The position numbers and the translations under genes were made by a program. Source: JBOGVA01 sp050692195 (GTDB lineage Bacteria > Actinomycetota > UBA4738). Taken from it: a stretch of 12,356 nt of DNA. Below are positions 1 to 6,526 of the stretch, in pieces. The notes below the pieces were generated by a model. That model ran no database searches. It saw only the letters and a program-made list of their open reading frames with translations, and was not told the origin of the DNA. The stretch spans positions 1-12,356 of the forward strand of contig JBOGVA010000060.1 of NCBI GenBank assembly GCA_050692195.1, given 5' to 3'. Numbering within the stretch: position 1 is the stretch's first letter; each line of letters starts with the position of its first letter.

Positions 1-254
1 CCGAACGGGAGCGGCGCGCCAAGGTGGTGGCGGCGGAAGGCGAGTTCCAGGCGTCGCAGCGCCTCGCGGAGGCGGCGGAGATACTGGCGCGCCATCCGAT
101 CGCCTATCAACTGCGGTTCCTGCAGACCCTCAGCGAGATCGCGTCCGAGAGGAACCGAAGCGTGATCGTACCGATCCCGATCGAGGTGCTACGGGCCGCC
201 AAGCGAGCGCAACGCGGTTTCGGCGCGGGGAAGGGCCGAGCCGGGAGCGTATGA
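1..254 (+). CDS. Slipin/SPFH (band 7) family membrane protein, C-terminal fragment
   Basis: Only the last 83 residues are present; the frame is open from base 3 and the gene begins upstream of the window. The visible part runs ERERRAKVVAAEGE, then a helical QASQRLAEAAEILARHP, then a LQTLSEIASERNRSVIVPIP block. This order (charged coiled coil, AEGE, 'LA.HP', 'LRFLQTL.EIA.E.N..iv.P.P') is typical of the C-terminal end of slipins, which are stomatin-like SPFH proteins anchored in the inner membrane that oligomerise and organise membrane microdomains, often with an NfeD partner. The tail after residue ~67 is basic and glycine-rich (RAAKRAQRGFGAGKGRAG) and shows no domain. The family call rests on this C-terminal signature alone, because the SPFH domain itself lies outside the window. 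Confidence 0.82.
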   Translation, partial: ERERRAKVVAAEGEFQASQRLAEAAEILARHPIAYQLRFLQTLSEIASERNRSVIVPIPIEVLRAAKRAQRGFGAGKGRAGSV

Positions 255-322
255 GGATGTCTCGAATGGTGACGATGGAGAACGTCGAGCTGTGACGTAA
301 TACGAGGATTTCGACATCCTTT

Positions 323-355
323 GCGTCGATGGGGCGTGACCCCCCACAGTGACGC
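323..355. terminator. Two-part GC-rich hairpin between converging genes
   Basis: Outer arms GCGTC (323-327) and GACGC (351-355) enclose inner arms TGGGG (330-334) and CCCCA (342-346). It lies between the end of the slipin gene (+) and the end of the PF03640-type pseudogene (-), where a bidirectional terminator would be expected. No T-run follows on either strand, so this is a structural guess. Confidence 0.3.
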
Positions 356-366
356 GCGCCAATGTA

Positions 367-599
367 TTACTCCATGACCGGATCACTCTCAGCGGACACC
401 ACCACCAGACGTCGTTCAGCGCCTGGCCATTCGTCTCACCGGCCGCTTCGTCCCTCGAGAAGTGGTACAGAGGCAGATTGTTGTAGGTCACCTGGGTGGT
501 GCCGTCGTTGCGCTCGACGGTCCCCAGCAGCCGGACCTGCCATCCGCCACGGTTGGGCCCGTAGAGGGGTTGGCAGTTGAGGGCGAACTGGGCAGTGCG
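367..599 (-). pseudogene. Decayed PF03640/COG4315-type secreted lipoprotein, C-terminal remnant with frameshift
   Basis: Read from 599 downward, the frame gives FALNCQPLYGPN..., then LGTVERNDGTTQVTYNN, LPLYHFSRDEAAGETNGQ and ALNDVWW. This is the conserved end of the 'secreted repeat of unknown function' family: R-DGT-QVTY-(N/G)-x-PLY-x-F-x-x-D-x-x-x-G-(D/E)-TNGQ-x-x-x-x-W. Immediately after VWW (near 407) the frame is lost. Adding one G in the GGTGGTGG run restores VVSAESDPVME and a TAA stop at 367-369, a natural end for this family. Upstream, a TAG codon (600-602) interrupts the frame, and no lipobox, signal peptide or first repeat copy could be found. So this is a 5'-truncated fragment with at least one single-base deletion. 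The frameshift alone might be a sequencing error in a short repeat; the missing N-terminal half is harder to explain that way. Confidence 0.68.
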
Positions 600-745
600 C
601 TAACCGAACTCTCGTCGAGTCCGCTGCTATCGACGTGGATTGAAGCGGCGCGCTCTCAGGACCTGGCAGCGCGCCCAGAGTGCTGCGATCGCTCACAATG
701 AGCGACGTGCAGAAGGCGTGACACGGGCCCGGGGCCCTCGAACCG

Positions 746-1072
746 CTAGGCGCCGGGGGCTCGGTACTGGACTTGCTGGGCCTTGCGCAGGGCATCGATC
801 GTTTCGTCGACGGTCAGGAGGACTGTCGTTTCGAGCGAGCTCAGCGCACTGCCGGCACTGATCGCCAGTGCAACCGCGGCCATGGACACGTTGTCGGGAG
901 CCTCCCATAGCGTGTAGCCGTCGTGTTCACCAAAGGCGTACCAGAACCCGTGGAGCTTCCCACCGACCGACTCGATGTACGACTGCGCGGCCTTTCGGCG
1001 GTCCTCTGGGTTACCGATCAGCCTGGCCCAAGTCTCCGGCGTGTAGCTGAACCTCGACAGATAGAGCGTCAT
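746..1072 (-). CDS. GYD domain-containing protein
   Basis: This 108-residue cytoplasmic protein begins MTLYLSRFSYTPETWARL, has a central helix with NPEDRRKAAQSYIESVGGKL, a core strand pair FWYAFGEHDGYTLWEAPD (residues 43-60), then an alanine-rich helix and the strand ETTVLLTVDE. That order and the ~100-residue length match the GYD family (PF08734), small ferredoxin-like-fold proteins of unknown biochemical role. The start is chosen at 1072 because GAGGAGGGG lies just upstream of this ATG; the frame could extend 23 codons further, but that stretch is basic and has no ribosome site. It stands alone on the minus strand, 146 bp ahead of the decayed lipoprotein fragment. It has no recognisable catalytic residues and no signal peptide. 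Confidence 0.85.
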   Translation of the reverse strand: MTLYLSRFSYTPETWARLIGNPEDRRKAAQSYIESVGGKLHGFWYAFGEHDGYTLWEAPDNVSMAAVALAISAGSALSSLETTVLLTVDETIDALRKAQQVQYRAPGA

Positions 1073-1195
1073 CGCCCCTCCTCTCGTTCGCGACCCGCGC
1101 GTGGCCGTTTGAACGTCCAGTATGACCCCGCCGGGACGCATACGCCCCCGGGTTCATCGTGGCGATTGGGCGTGCTGCTGGGCCCGGGTTGTGGT

Positions 1196-1219
1196 GTTGG
1201 CCGGACACTATCAGAAACG
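1196..1219 (+). repeat. 24-bp direct repeat, copy 1
   Basis: It begins GTTGGCCGGACAC and ends TCAGAAACG. It is identical over 24 bp to positions 2227-2250, in the same orientation, and the identity stops sharply on both sides. The two copies bracket the small hypothetical gene and the lipoprotein. The 284-bp space from 1073 to 1356 holds no other feature that I can support. Confidence 0.85.
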
Positions 1220-1356
1220 CCTTCCAGCCTTGTCCGCGCTCTGTGGCGCCCGCCGAAACATAGGGCTGGGCCGAGGCAGTGGCTGTGGGCGTCTCCAAGG
1301 AGTCGCCAAAGTGACGCACGTGAAGCGCTACAGCGCCGCGGGGAAACGTCGAGGAC

Positions 1357-1566
1357 TTGTTGGAGATCTATTCGGAGCAGAGCGGGTCCCCACACCCGAA
1401 CATCAACCGAAAGGCCTTTAGGAACGCCGATGTCAAGACTAATGCCGGGAACTGGGTTGTTTGGGACTCAACCGTGGCTTCCAATAACGACGACGAACCA
1501 CCTTACAATGTGTGCATGCTGGATCAGTATTACAGGTTCGATGCTGGCAAGGAGATCACATGCTGA
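1357..1566 (+). CDS. Hypothetical 69-residue protein, possibly a truncated remnant
   Basis: This frame opens after a TGA at 1321-1323 and ends at 1566, overlapping the next gene by 7 nt; the AAGGAG ribosome site of that gene lies within its last codons, so the two may be translationally coupled. The composition looks protein-like (GNWVVWDSTVASNNDDEPPY, then NVCMLDQYYRFDAGKEITC) and is rich in Asn, Asp and aromatic residues, unlike the Arg/Pro/Gly-rich noise frames around it. The start is uncertain: TTG at 1357 has only a weak GAGG before it, and no ATG is available before the middle of the frame. There is no signal peptide, membrane segment or recognised domain. It may be the 3' end of a longer gene cut at its 5' side, or a small partner of the lipoprotein. 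Confidence 0.4.
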   Translation: MLEIYSEQSGSPHPNINRKAFRNADVKTNAGNWVVWDSTVASNNDDEPPYNVCMLDQYYRFDAGKEITC

Positions 1567-2141
1567 AGTCGAAGCCAGCTCAAGTGAGGGGACTGCAGCG
1601 TTTGGCCAAGACGGCGGCTATGATCAGCATCGTCGTCGGACTGACGGGCTGCGCTGACAGGGCCGAGTCCGTTCGAGCACCGACGGGCGCCCGACACACG
1701 CGAACAATCGTTCGCACCTTCCAGTTCGATCCCCCCTGGGAGACGCAGTGCGCCGGTACCAGTGACTGCATGACATGGCGCGGAGGACCGGACGCTTCGG
1801 TTCGTGTCCGGACTCCCGTCGCGGCGAGCCGGGTGAGGCTCACGGCTACGGCGACGTTCGACTACGAGCTCAGCGCAGGGGACAGCGGGAGGGTGCGAAT
1901 GACATACGCTCCGGTGATCGCCCCGGCCCCGCTGTCAACCTTTCCGCCCGGCGACTATCCCCTTATCCCCACGGATCCGGCAGGGAGCGGTACGTTCGTT
2001 TGGTCTCAAGGGGGCCTTCGGGCGGAAGGGCGAGAATACAGCCTCCAGATGGACGTCAGGCTGGAGGACGGAGACGGTGACGCTGCGGCCACTATCAGCG
2101 GGCACAAGTTGGTGGTTATGGTCGCGATCACTTGGAGCTAG
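1560..2141 (+). CDS. Putative lipoprotein of unknown function
   Basis: The 193-residue product has a basic N-terminus (MLKSKPAQVRGLQRLAK), a hydrophobic segment (AAMISIVVGL) and a lipobox LTGC with the acylated cysteine at residue 31, so it should be exported and lipid-anchored. The mature part has an Arg/Thr-rich stretch, a pair of cysteines (64 and 70, ETQCAGTSDC) that could form a small disulphide loop, and alternating strands (VRLTATATFDYELS, REYSLQMDVRLED, GHKLVVMVAITW) suggesting a beta-sandwich. No family is recognised. The ATG at 1560 is preserved by AAGGAG at a 5-nt spacing; a second Met at residue 21 would leave too short a signal sequence. It overlaps the end of the preceding small frame and lies between the two 24-bp direct repeats. 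Confidence 0.7.
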   Translation: MLKSKPAQVRGLQRLAKTAAMISIVVGLTGCADRAESVRAPTGARHTRTIVRTFQFDPPWETQCAGTSDCMTWRGGPDASVRVRTPVAASRVRLTATATFDYELSAGDSGRVRMTYAPVIAPAPLSTFPPGDYPLIPTDPAGSGTFVWSQGGLRAEGREYSLQMDVRLEDGDGDAAATISGHKLVVMVAITWS

Positions 2142-2151
2142 GCGCTGGCTA

Positions 2152-2169
2152 CTCGGCACCCTGGCCGAG
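2152..2169 (+). terminator. Candidate hairpin after the lipoprotein gene
   Basis: CTCGGC (2152-2157) and GCCGAG (2164-2169) form a 6-bp stem with a 6-nt loop, 10 nt after the lipoprotein stop. There is no T-tract, so it is only a positional candidate. The rest of 2142-2417 holds the second 24-bp repeat and a palindrome but no gene that I can support. Confidence 0.3.
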
Positions 2170-2226
2170 CGAGTTGCGCCAAACCTCTGAGTACCGTTGC
2201 TCGTTCGTGCAGGCAGTCGCAGTGGA

Positions 2227-2250
2227 GTTGGCCGGACACTATCAGAAACG
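2227..2250 (+). repeat. 24-bp direct repeat, copy 2
   Basis: Identical and co-oriented with 1196-1219. An inverted partial match follows nearby: TTGGCCGG at 2228-2235 pairs with CCGGCCAA at 2319-2326. The sequence could be a terminus of a decayed insertion element or a MITE; no transposase gene is present. Confidence 0.85.
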
Positions 2251-2329
2251 GTGCTCCGCGCTGAGGGCCGTGCTGATTAGCTACTGAGACGCCTCCGTAT
2301 CAGGAGTCAGCATTTGTGCCGGCCAAACG

Positions 2330-2343
2330 CTCTCCTAGGAGAG
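2330..2343. other. 14-bp perfect palindrome
   Basis: CTCTCCTAGGAGAG is a perfect 14-bp palindrome in the gap between the lipoprotein gene and the end of the minus-strand DUF4367-like gene. It resembles a dimer-binding site, but no regulator or promoter is tied to it. Confidence 0.4.
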
Positions 2344-2417
2344 ACAGGCGGCGCTTACGTGAAGACCTAGCAGCAGCGAGCACCGTCCTCCGAAATCGCC
2401 TACTCAAATCGAATGCC

Positions 2418-3032
2418 TTACTGGTAGGCGACTCGCTCAGCCAATTCCTGGAGCTGAGACAATGAGTGTTGTGGGGAACGGAAAGACAACACCAGACCAT
2501 TCTCCATCCAAGTGAGGCTGGCCAGATTTTCTCCCTGAGCCTCTTTCCCAATCGCGGTGTGTCCTCGGACAGCCGTGATTACCCATCCTTCCTCGGCCTG
2601 TGTTACCGACTTCTCAAGCCAGCCGTTGATAGCTTCTCCTTCCGAAAGGTCCGTCGGGTCTGTCGGATGGATCACGAAACGAAGATCCGTTTCCCAAACG
2701 AAACCCACGGAAGGGGGGACCGACTCGCCAGGCTCATCTCCGCCTCCGCCAACCCACACTCCAGTCTGTTTTCCCGTCGTCGCATTGGTTGGTGGCACAG
2801 GGAGAGGATAGGGAGTCTGCGCTTCTGCCTCTTCGACGGTCAGGTTGGTTCCGTATCCGAGCGGTCCGTATTTCTGGACATCAATATTCAGCCGGAACGA
2901 TGGAGCAAAACGATCCTCCGCTCGTTGAGCAGTTTCCCACGGCCCCACCAGAGCAAAGCCTGCCACTACCAGGATGGGCAGAGCAATCCCCGCCGCAAAT
3001 GCTACGTTCCCAGCCAGCCTGCGGATGGCCAC
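2418..3032 (-). CDS. Membrane-anchored protein with DUF4367-like C-terminal region
   Basis: Product of 204 residues. A short basic N-terminus leads into one hydrophobic helix (about residues 10-30, GIALPILVVAGFALVG), followed by an exported region, so it is probably an anchored extracytoplasmic protein. The exported part starts with TNLTVEEAEAQTPYPLPVP (62-80) and ends with RGHTAIGK..., ASLTWMENGLVLSF and LSQLQELAERVAY (155-203). That pattern, with a 'W-x-E-x-G-v' strand and a final helix of the 'L..L..iAe.v' type, resembles DUF4367 or LolA-like domains that follow anti-sigma-factor or membrane-anchor segments. The GTG at 3032 is preferred because GGAGGAGGG lies just before it; a GTG eight codons upstream would place that ribosome site inside the gene. 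It follows the secreted protein by 36 bp on the same strand and is probably co-transcribed with it. The DUF4367 link is tentative. Confidence 0.65.
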   Translation of the reverse strand: MAIRRLAGNVAFAAGIALPILVVAGFALVGPWETAQRAEDRFAPSFRLNIDVQKYGPLGYGTNLTVEEAEAQTPYPLPVPPTNATTGKQTGVWVGGGGDEPGESVPPSVGFVWETDLRFVIHPTDPTDLSEGEAINGWLEKSVTQAEEGWVITAVRGHTAIGKEAQGENLASLTWMENGLVLSFRSPQHSLSQLQELAERVAYQ

Positions 3033-3068
3033 GGTCCCTCCTCCAAAATTCTCCACGGTAAGTGTGCC

Positions 3069-3779
3069 TCAATTATGCCTTACATAGAACCATTCGAATG
3101 GGCTGGATGTATCCAAGTCTGTATGGTAGTAGGGATGATCCTCCGCCCCTGGAAACACCCAGTTCTCCATCCCTCCCCAACCAGCCCAAGAGCAAGTGTT
3201 GCAGTCTTTGTCGCGAAGCTCTCTGAAGTGAGCGAATCCCGTATCACACGTGTTCTTGACCTCCATGTTCCCCAAGGGAAAGCCGTCATTAAGTGATGCG
3301 AAGGTTCGCCCATGCTTGTCGGCACCGTTGACTCGCCACTTCCAGTGGGTGCCAGTGTCATTCCATAGCCGGTACACAGGGTAGTCGTTGAGAGAACCGG
3401 CGCTACCTTCCTCGTCGTCGTTGTATGTTCCGTCGTCCGTCCAAGCGGAAATCGTCTGAGGCGGGTCCGAGCCCGCAGCAGGGAACCAAGCCCACCCTAT
3501 CTCTGCCCAGTTGTCCGCATCCTGGAAAATGATGAGCGCTCGAACGATTCCCCTGTAAAGCGTATCCGGATAATTCAGACGAATTTCTCCGCCCACACCA
3601 TCCTCGTTCTGGATGTTGTTCTCCCTTGCCTGCTCAGACCAGGTGTAGGTATAGCAGCCGGTATCCAGGTGCCCGGCCACTATGGGCGCCGTCGGGAACA
3701 CAGCCGAAAGTACAGTGAGAAGAGAGAGAGTGAGGCCTGACAGGAAGCTGTCGAATAAGCTCCGAGTCTTGCCCACCAT
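3069..3779 (-). CDS. Secreted protein of unknown function
   Basis: Product of 236 residues with a clear Sec signal: basic MVGKTR, hydrophobic core LSGLTLSLLTVLSAVF (13-28) and a likely cleavage site near PIVAG (residues 32-36). The mature chain is acidic and aromatic, with WAEIGWAWFP (91-100), a Trp-rich WKWRV (147-150), and cysteines at 42, 178, 193 and 196 that could form disulphides in the oxidising extracellular space. The 'EIGW.W' strand and the later 'H..E' and 'W..W' spacing recall the beta-sandwich exported proteins common in soil actinobacteria (neprosin-like or lectin-like), but I cannot assign a family. The start is set at 3779 by GGAG five nt upstream and by a TTGACA promoter that would otherwise fall inside a longer frame beginning at 3833. 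The DUF4367-like gene follows 36 bp downstream. Confidence 0.7.
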   Translation of the reverse strand: MVGKTRSLFDSFLSGLTLSLLTVLSAVFPTAPIVAGHLDTGCYTYTWSEQARENNIQNEDGVGGEIRLNYPDTLYRGIVRALIIFQDADNWAEIGWAWFPAAGSDPPQTISAWTDDGTYNDDEEGSAGSLNDYPVYRLWNDTGTHWKWRVNGADKHGRTFASLNDGFPLGNMEVKNTCDTGFAHFRELRDKDCNTCSWAGWGGMENWVFPGAEDHPYYHTDLDTSSPFEWFYVRHN

Positions 3780-3804
3780 TCTTTCTCCGCTAGCGATACA
3801 AGCG

Positions 3805-3833
3805 AGCCTCCTCGACTGCCGCGAGATTGTCAA
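3805..3833 (-). promoter_or_regulatory. Probable sigma-70-type promoter for the secreted-protein operon
   Basis: On the minus strand a perfect -35 box TTGACA (3828-3833) is followed after exactly 17 bp by GAGGCT (3805-3810), which keeps the A2 and T6 of TANNNT. The predicted transcript would start near 3798, about 20 nt before the ATG at 3779, leaving room for the GGAG ribosome site. Confidence 0.55.
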
Positions 3834-3911
3834 GAGGCCATATGGAGGACGTGCAACGGAGATGCCAGCCTAGGGTGGTTCGGACAGCCTCCCACGACTG
3901 GACCGCAGCGC

Positions 3912-5897
3912 TTAGCTCTCGGTCGCCCGTCGATAGACCGCCTCAGTCTCACCGGTGGGCTCAACGCCCAGCTCGTCCGCCAGGAGGAGGCTGAGCGCCT
4001 GGTAGCGGGACCGGGCTGCTTCGGGCCTTCCTCTCCTTCCCTCGAGCGCGATGGCGATCCGATACAGGTGCTCGGCGAACTGGTCCTGCTCGACAGCCCG
4101 ATCCAAGATCTGCAGGGCTTCTTCATACCGATCGCCTCGCGCGAGGAGTTCCGCGAGCTCAGCTGAGGCGTCCACGAACTCCCGCTGAAGGCGCCCCCGG
4201 ATCGGGATGGCCCAGTCGTAGTAGTGCCCGTTGCAGAAGGGGCCCCGATACAGGTTCACGGCCTCGTGAAGAGGAGCCGATGGCTCCGCAGCGCTCCGGG
4301 CCTCCTCGAGAGCCTCTTCGAAGGCCCGAACGTCGGACCACACCGCACCCACATCGAGCCGTAGCCGCTCGTCCACCCAATCGGCGACGATTGTCTCCTG
4401 CTTGGAGGCCTCCAGGCGCAGCCGGATCTGCCGGAGGCATTGGCGGAGGCTTCCGGCTGAGCGCGCTGGGTCAGCATCCGGCCATAGGGCGCCGAGTACT
4501 TGTTCCCGACTCCGCCCCTCACGGTGGGCAACGAGGAGCGCCAACAGCTCCAGGGCCTTCTTCCGCCACCCGCCCTCGACGGCCTCGGAGCCGAGGAACA
4601 CCCGAATCCCACCCAGGCAGAGGACGCGCCGCCGCGCTGTCGGCTCCGCCGTGTCTGGGGCTCGAGCGGGCTCCCTTCCCTTTGTTTCGACAACTGCGGA
4701 TTGAGGGGCCGTCCCCGAAGCCGCGACGGTGACATCCTCCGCTGGAGGGACCGGCTCCCTGCGCTCGGCGCTTCGGAGCACCACCGCCGCCTCGGCTAGG
4801 GCGTCGGCGGAGAGCACCGCCGGTGCCACCTCAAGCAGCTCGAGTTCCGCCGCCACTCGGACCTGGCCTTGGCCGGCCGAGAGGGAGATCCTCCGGGGCT
4901 CGTCGGTGTCATCCAGCACGACGAGCCCGATCCCGGACCCAGTGAACTCCGGCAGGCCGCTCTTGACTTGCTGGGCCGTGTCCGCGTCCAAGACCGCGAG
5001 GACCACCGGTTCCCGCGGGGCCGTGGGCGAGAGGGCCACCTCCCGGTGGGTGAGGGCGCCCGCCTCCAACTGCTCCCGTCGATGGCGAAGGACCAGCTCG
5101 TGGAGGGCCCTGGCGATCTCCTGGGGCGACCCCCGGAGGACCTCCACGGCGACCACGGCGTCCAGGAGGGGCCGGAGAGGTTCCGTCGCCAGGACCCGAC
5201 AGACGTCGGGCCCCATCCGCATCTGGGCATACACCGCTAGGGCCACCAGCAGCTCCGCCGAGCGCTCTCCGGAGACCCCCAGCGGCGCGCCCAGGAGCGG
5301 GATGTAGAGGCAGCCTTCTTCGGTAAAGCCCACAGGAACGAGGAGTCCGTCCGCGGCCACCGTGGGACTTGGGCGCAGGCGTGGGAGGAGCGGCCCCCGG
5401 ACCGAGGCGGCCACAAGCGCCGTCCCTCCGGAGAGGCCCGCGGGCTCGAGCCCCCTGAGGGCTCTGAACGAGACCACGGTGCCCGTGGCCTCCCTGAGCG
5501 GACGCCGAGGGAACGCCCTCGGGGTGATCCAACCCCTGAGGAGGAAGGCCACCCGGTCCCCCGCCTCGAGGCCGCAGAGCACCTCCGGGGGCTCTCGGCC
5601 CACCCCTTCGAGCCAGGCCCGGAGGAGAGCCTCGGCTCGGGGGCCCACCGTGTCCACCGAGGGGCGGAGCCCCGCGCCCCAGGCCAGTCCTCCCAGGCGG
5701 CCAGGAGCCTCGGGAACGCCCCCCAGGACTCCTCGGCGACGCCGCTCGATGGCGGCCCGTTCCCGCCGGCCCAGGATAGCGGCGGCGAAAGAAGAGGGGA
5801 CCGCGCTCCCATCGGGAAGGACGATGGCCGCGGGAGGGCCCCGGCGGCGCCGGGGGAGGAGCCCCCGCCACCACGCCGGCCCTCTTGACGCTCCCAT
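3912..5897 (-). CDS. BTAD/SARP-type transcriptional regulator with conjugation-associated N-terminal region
   Basis: Product of 661 residues. Residues ~422-515 form an OmpR-like winged helix (RRRVLCLGGIRVFLG, then KKALELLALLVAHREGRSRE, LWPDADPARSAGSLRQCLRQ), and ~520-661 a bacterial transcriptional activator domain of TPR-like helices (AVNLYRGPF, AELAELLARGDRYEEALQ, ADELGVEPTGETEAVYRR). Together they are the SARP/AfsR arrangement that binds tandem 7-bp repeats. The N-terminal 400 residues, with LPDGSAVPSSFAAAI and GLLVPVGFTEEGCLYIPLL, resemble the long actinobacterial BTAD proteins that normally start with membrane helices and a LysM domain; here both are missing, so the protein looks cytoplasmic or shortened. 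ATG at 5897 is chosen because GGAGGGGGGAG precedes it; a GTG at 5954 lies within a putative operator. It is transcribed away from the recombinase operon. Confidence 0.82.
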   Translation of the reverse strand: MGASRGPAWWRGLLPRRRRGPPAAIVLPDGSAVPSSFAAAILGRRERAAIERRRRGVLGGVPEAPGRLGGLAWGAGLRPSVDTVGPRAEALLRAWLEGVGREPPEVLCGLEAGDRVAFLLRGWITPRAFPRRPLREATGTVVSFRALRGLEPAGLSGGTALVAASVRGPLLPRLRPSPTVAADGLLVPVGFTEEGCLYIPLLGAPLGVSGERSAELLVALAVYAQMRMGPDVCRVLATEPLRPLLDAVVAVEVLRGSPQEIARALHELVLRHRREQLEAGALTHREVALSPTAPREPVVLAVLDADTAQQVKSGLPEFTGSGIGLVVLDDTDEPRRISLSAGQGQVRVAAELELLEVAPAVLSADALAEAAVVLRSAERREPVPPAEDVTVAASGTAPQSAVVETKGREPARAPDTAEPTARRRVLCLGGIRVFLGSEAVEGGWRKKALELLALLVAHREGRSREQVLGALWPDADPARSAGSLRQCLRQIRLRLEASKQETIVADWVDERLRLDVGAVWSDVRAFEEALEEARSAAEPSAPLHEAVNLYRGPFCNGHYYDWAIPIRGRLQREFVDASAELAELLARGDRYEEALQILDRAVEQDQFAEHLYRIAIALEGRRGRPEAARSRYQALSLLLADELGVEPTGETEAVYRRATES

Positions 5898-5947
5898 CTC
5901 CCCCCTCCGTGGAGAAATTTCCGAAGAGATTTTCGCGGAATCGCCCA

Positions 5948-5965
5948 GTGTCACGCTGGTGTCAC
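5948..5965 (-). promoter_or_regulatory. Candidate SARP operator: two 7-bp direct repeats at 11-bp period
   Basis: The heptamer GTGTCAC occurs at 5948-5954 and again at 5959-5965, separated by 4 bp (GTGACAC twice on the strand of the BTAD gene). SARP regulators are known to bind heptameric direct repeats spaced by 4 bp, one helical turn apart, overlapping the -35 region. This site is 51 bp upstream of the BTAD start, and GTGACA could itself act as the -35 with an A-rich -10 (AAAATCTC region) about 16 bp later. It suggests autoregulation, or control of both diverging operons. Confidence 0.45.
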
Positions 5966-6526
5966 GGCTGCGTCCGGGGCCTCCGGCATCCTGGCCACGT
6001 GAGCGCGCGCCGACCCTCCACCGATCGGGCCACTACCCACCGAGAAGGCAATTCGGCAGGAGCAGTCCCGCCGAGGGCCAGGCCAGCGGGCCGGCCAGGG
6101 CAGAGTGCCGAGCCTGTGGCTCTCAGAGGCGCGGATCGCTCGCTGTGCCGGACGGGCGGCGGGTCCTTGGGCGAGGCCCGCGACCTCGCACCCGGGCACC
6201 TCATTGATGAGGCGAGCTCGGCGATGCGGAGGGGACGGGGAGCTGGGCCCGGAGGACGGTGCCGGCCGGTTCGGGAAGGACGAGCGACCCGGCGACCCGG
6301 GAGGCGACGGGAGCAGTGCATGGCTGAGGGATGACCGCCGCGGCGACCAAGGCTCACCGGGCGGTGCCGGGCGGGTGCCGGACGCAGTGAGCTCGACGCG
6401 GCGCCAGCGCGGCGGCATCCCGGCGCCGGGACGACGCGAAGCGCTCGGGGAAGGCCCGCGAATGAGCGGGTCACCACGCGTCGCCGAGGGAGTCGGCGAG
6501 GGAAGGGCGGAGCCGTAGGCGGACCT
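5966..6526. other. Non-coding divergent intergenic region
   Basis: About 560 bp between the BTAD gene and the replication-relaxation gene, very GC-rich. Frames here are long only because of the composition and encode Arg/Pro/Gly-rich sequence with no recognisable motif. It contains a small hairpin, CCTCA (6199-6203) with TGAGG (6208-6212), and several GGTGCCGG-type short repeats. It is the place to expect promoters and perhaps a transfer or replication site of the element, but I see no specific signal. Confidence 0.5.

Noticed and set aside
3779..3833. Longer secreted protein starting at 3833
   Set aside because: The extension overlaps the TTGACA promoter and lacks a ribosome site; the shorter form has a clean signal peptide and GGAG.
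4909..5874. 321-codon open frame on the minus strand inside the BTAD gene
   Set aside because: Pro/Gly/Arg-rich noise in a shifted frame of a well-supported gene; no domain and no ribosome site.
5897..5954. GTG at 5954 as the start of the BTAD protein
   Set aside because: It lies inside the GTGTCAC repeat and has no ribosome site, whereas ATG 5897 has a strong one.
5362..6207. 281-codon plus-strand frame across the BTAD 5' end
   Set aside because: Arg/Pro/Ser-rich antisense frame with no motif, crossing the likely promoter region.
6105..6518. 137-codon plus-strand frame in the divergent gap
   Set aside because: Gly/Arg/Asp-rich composition, no ribosome site and no recognisable motif; treated as non-coding.
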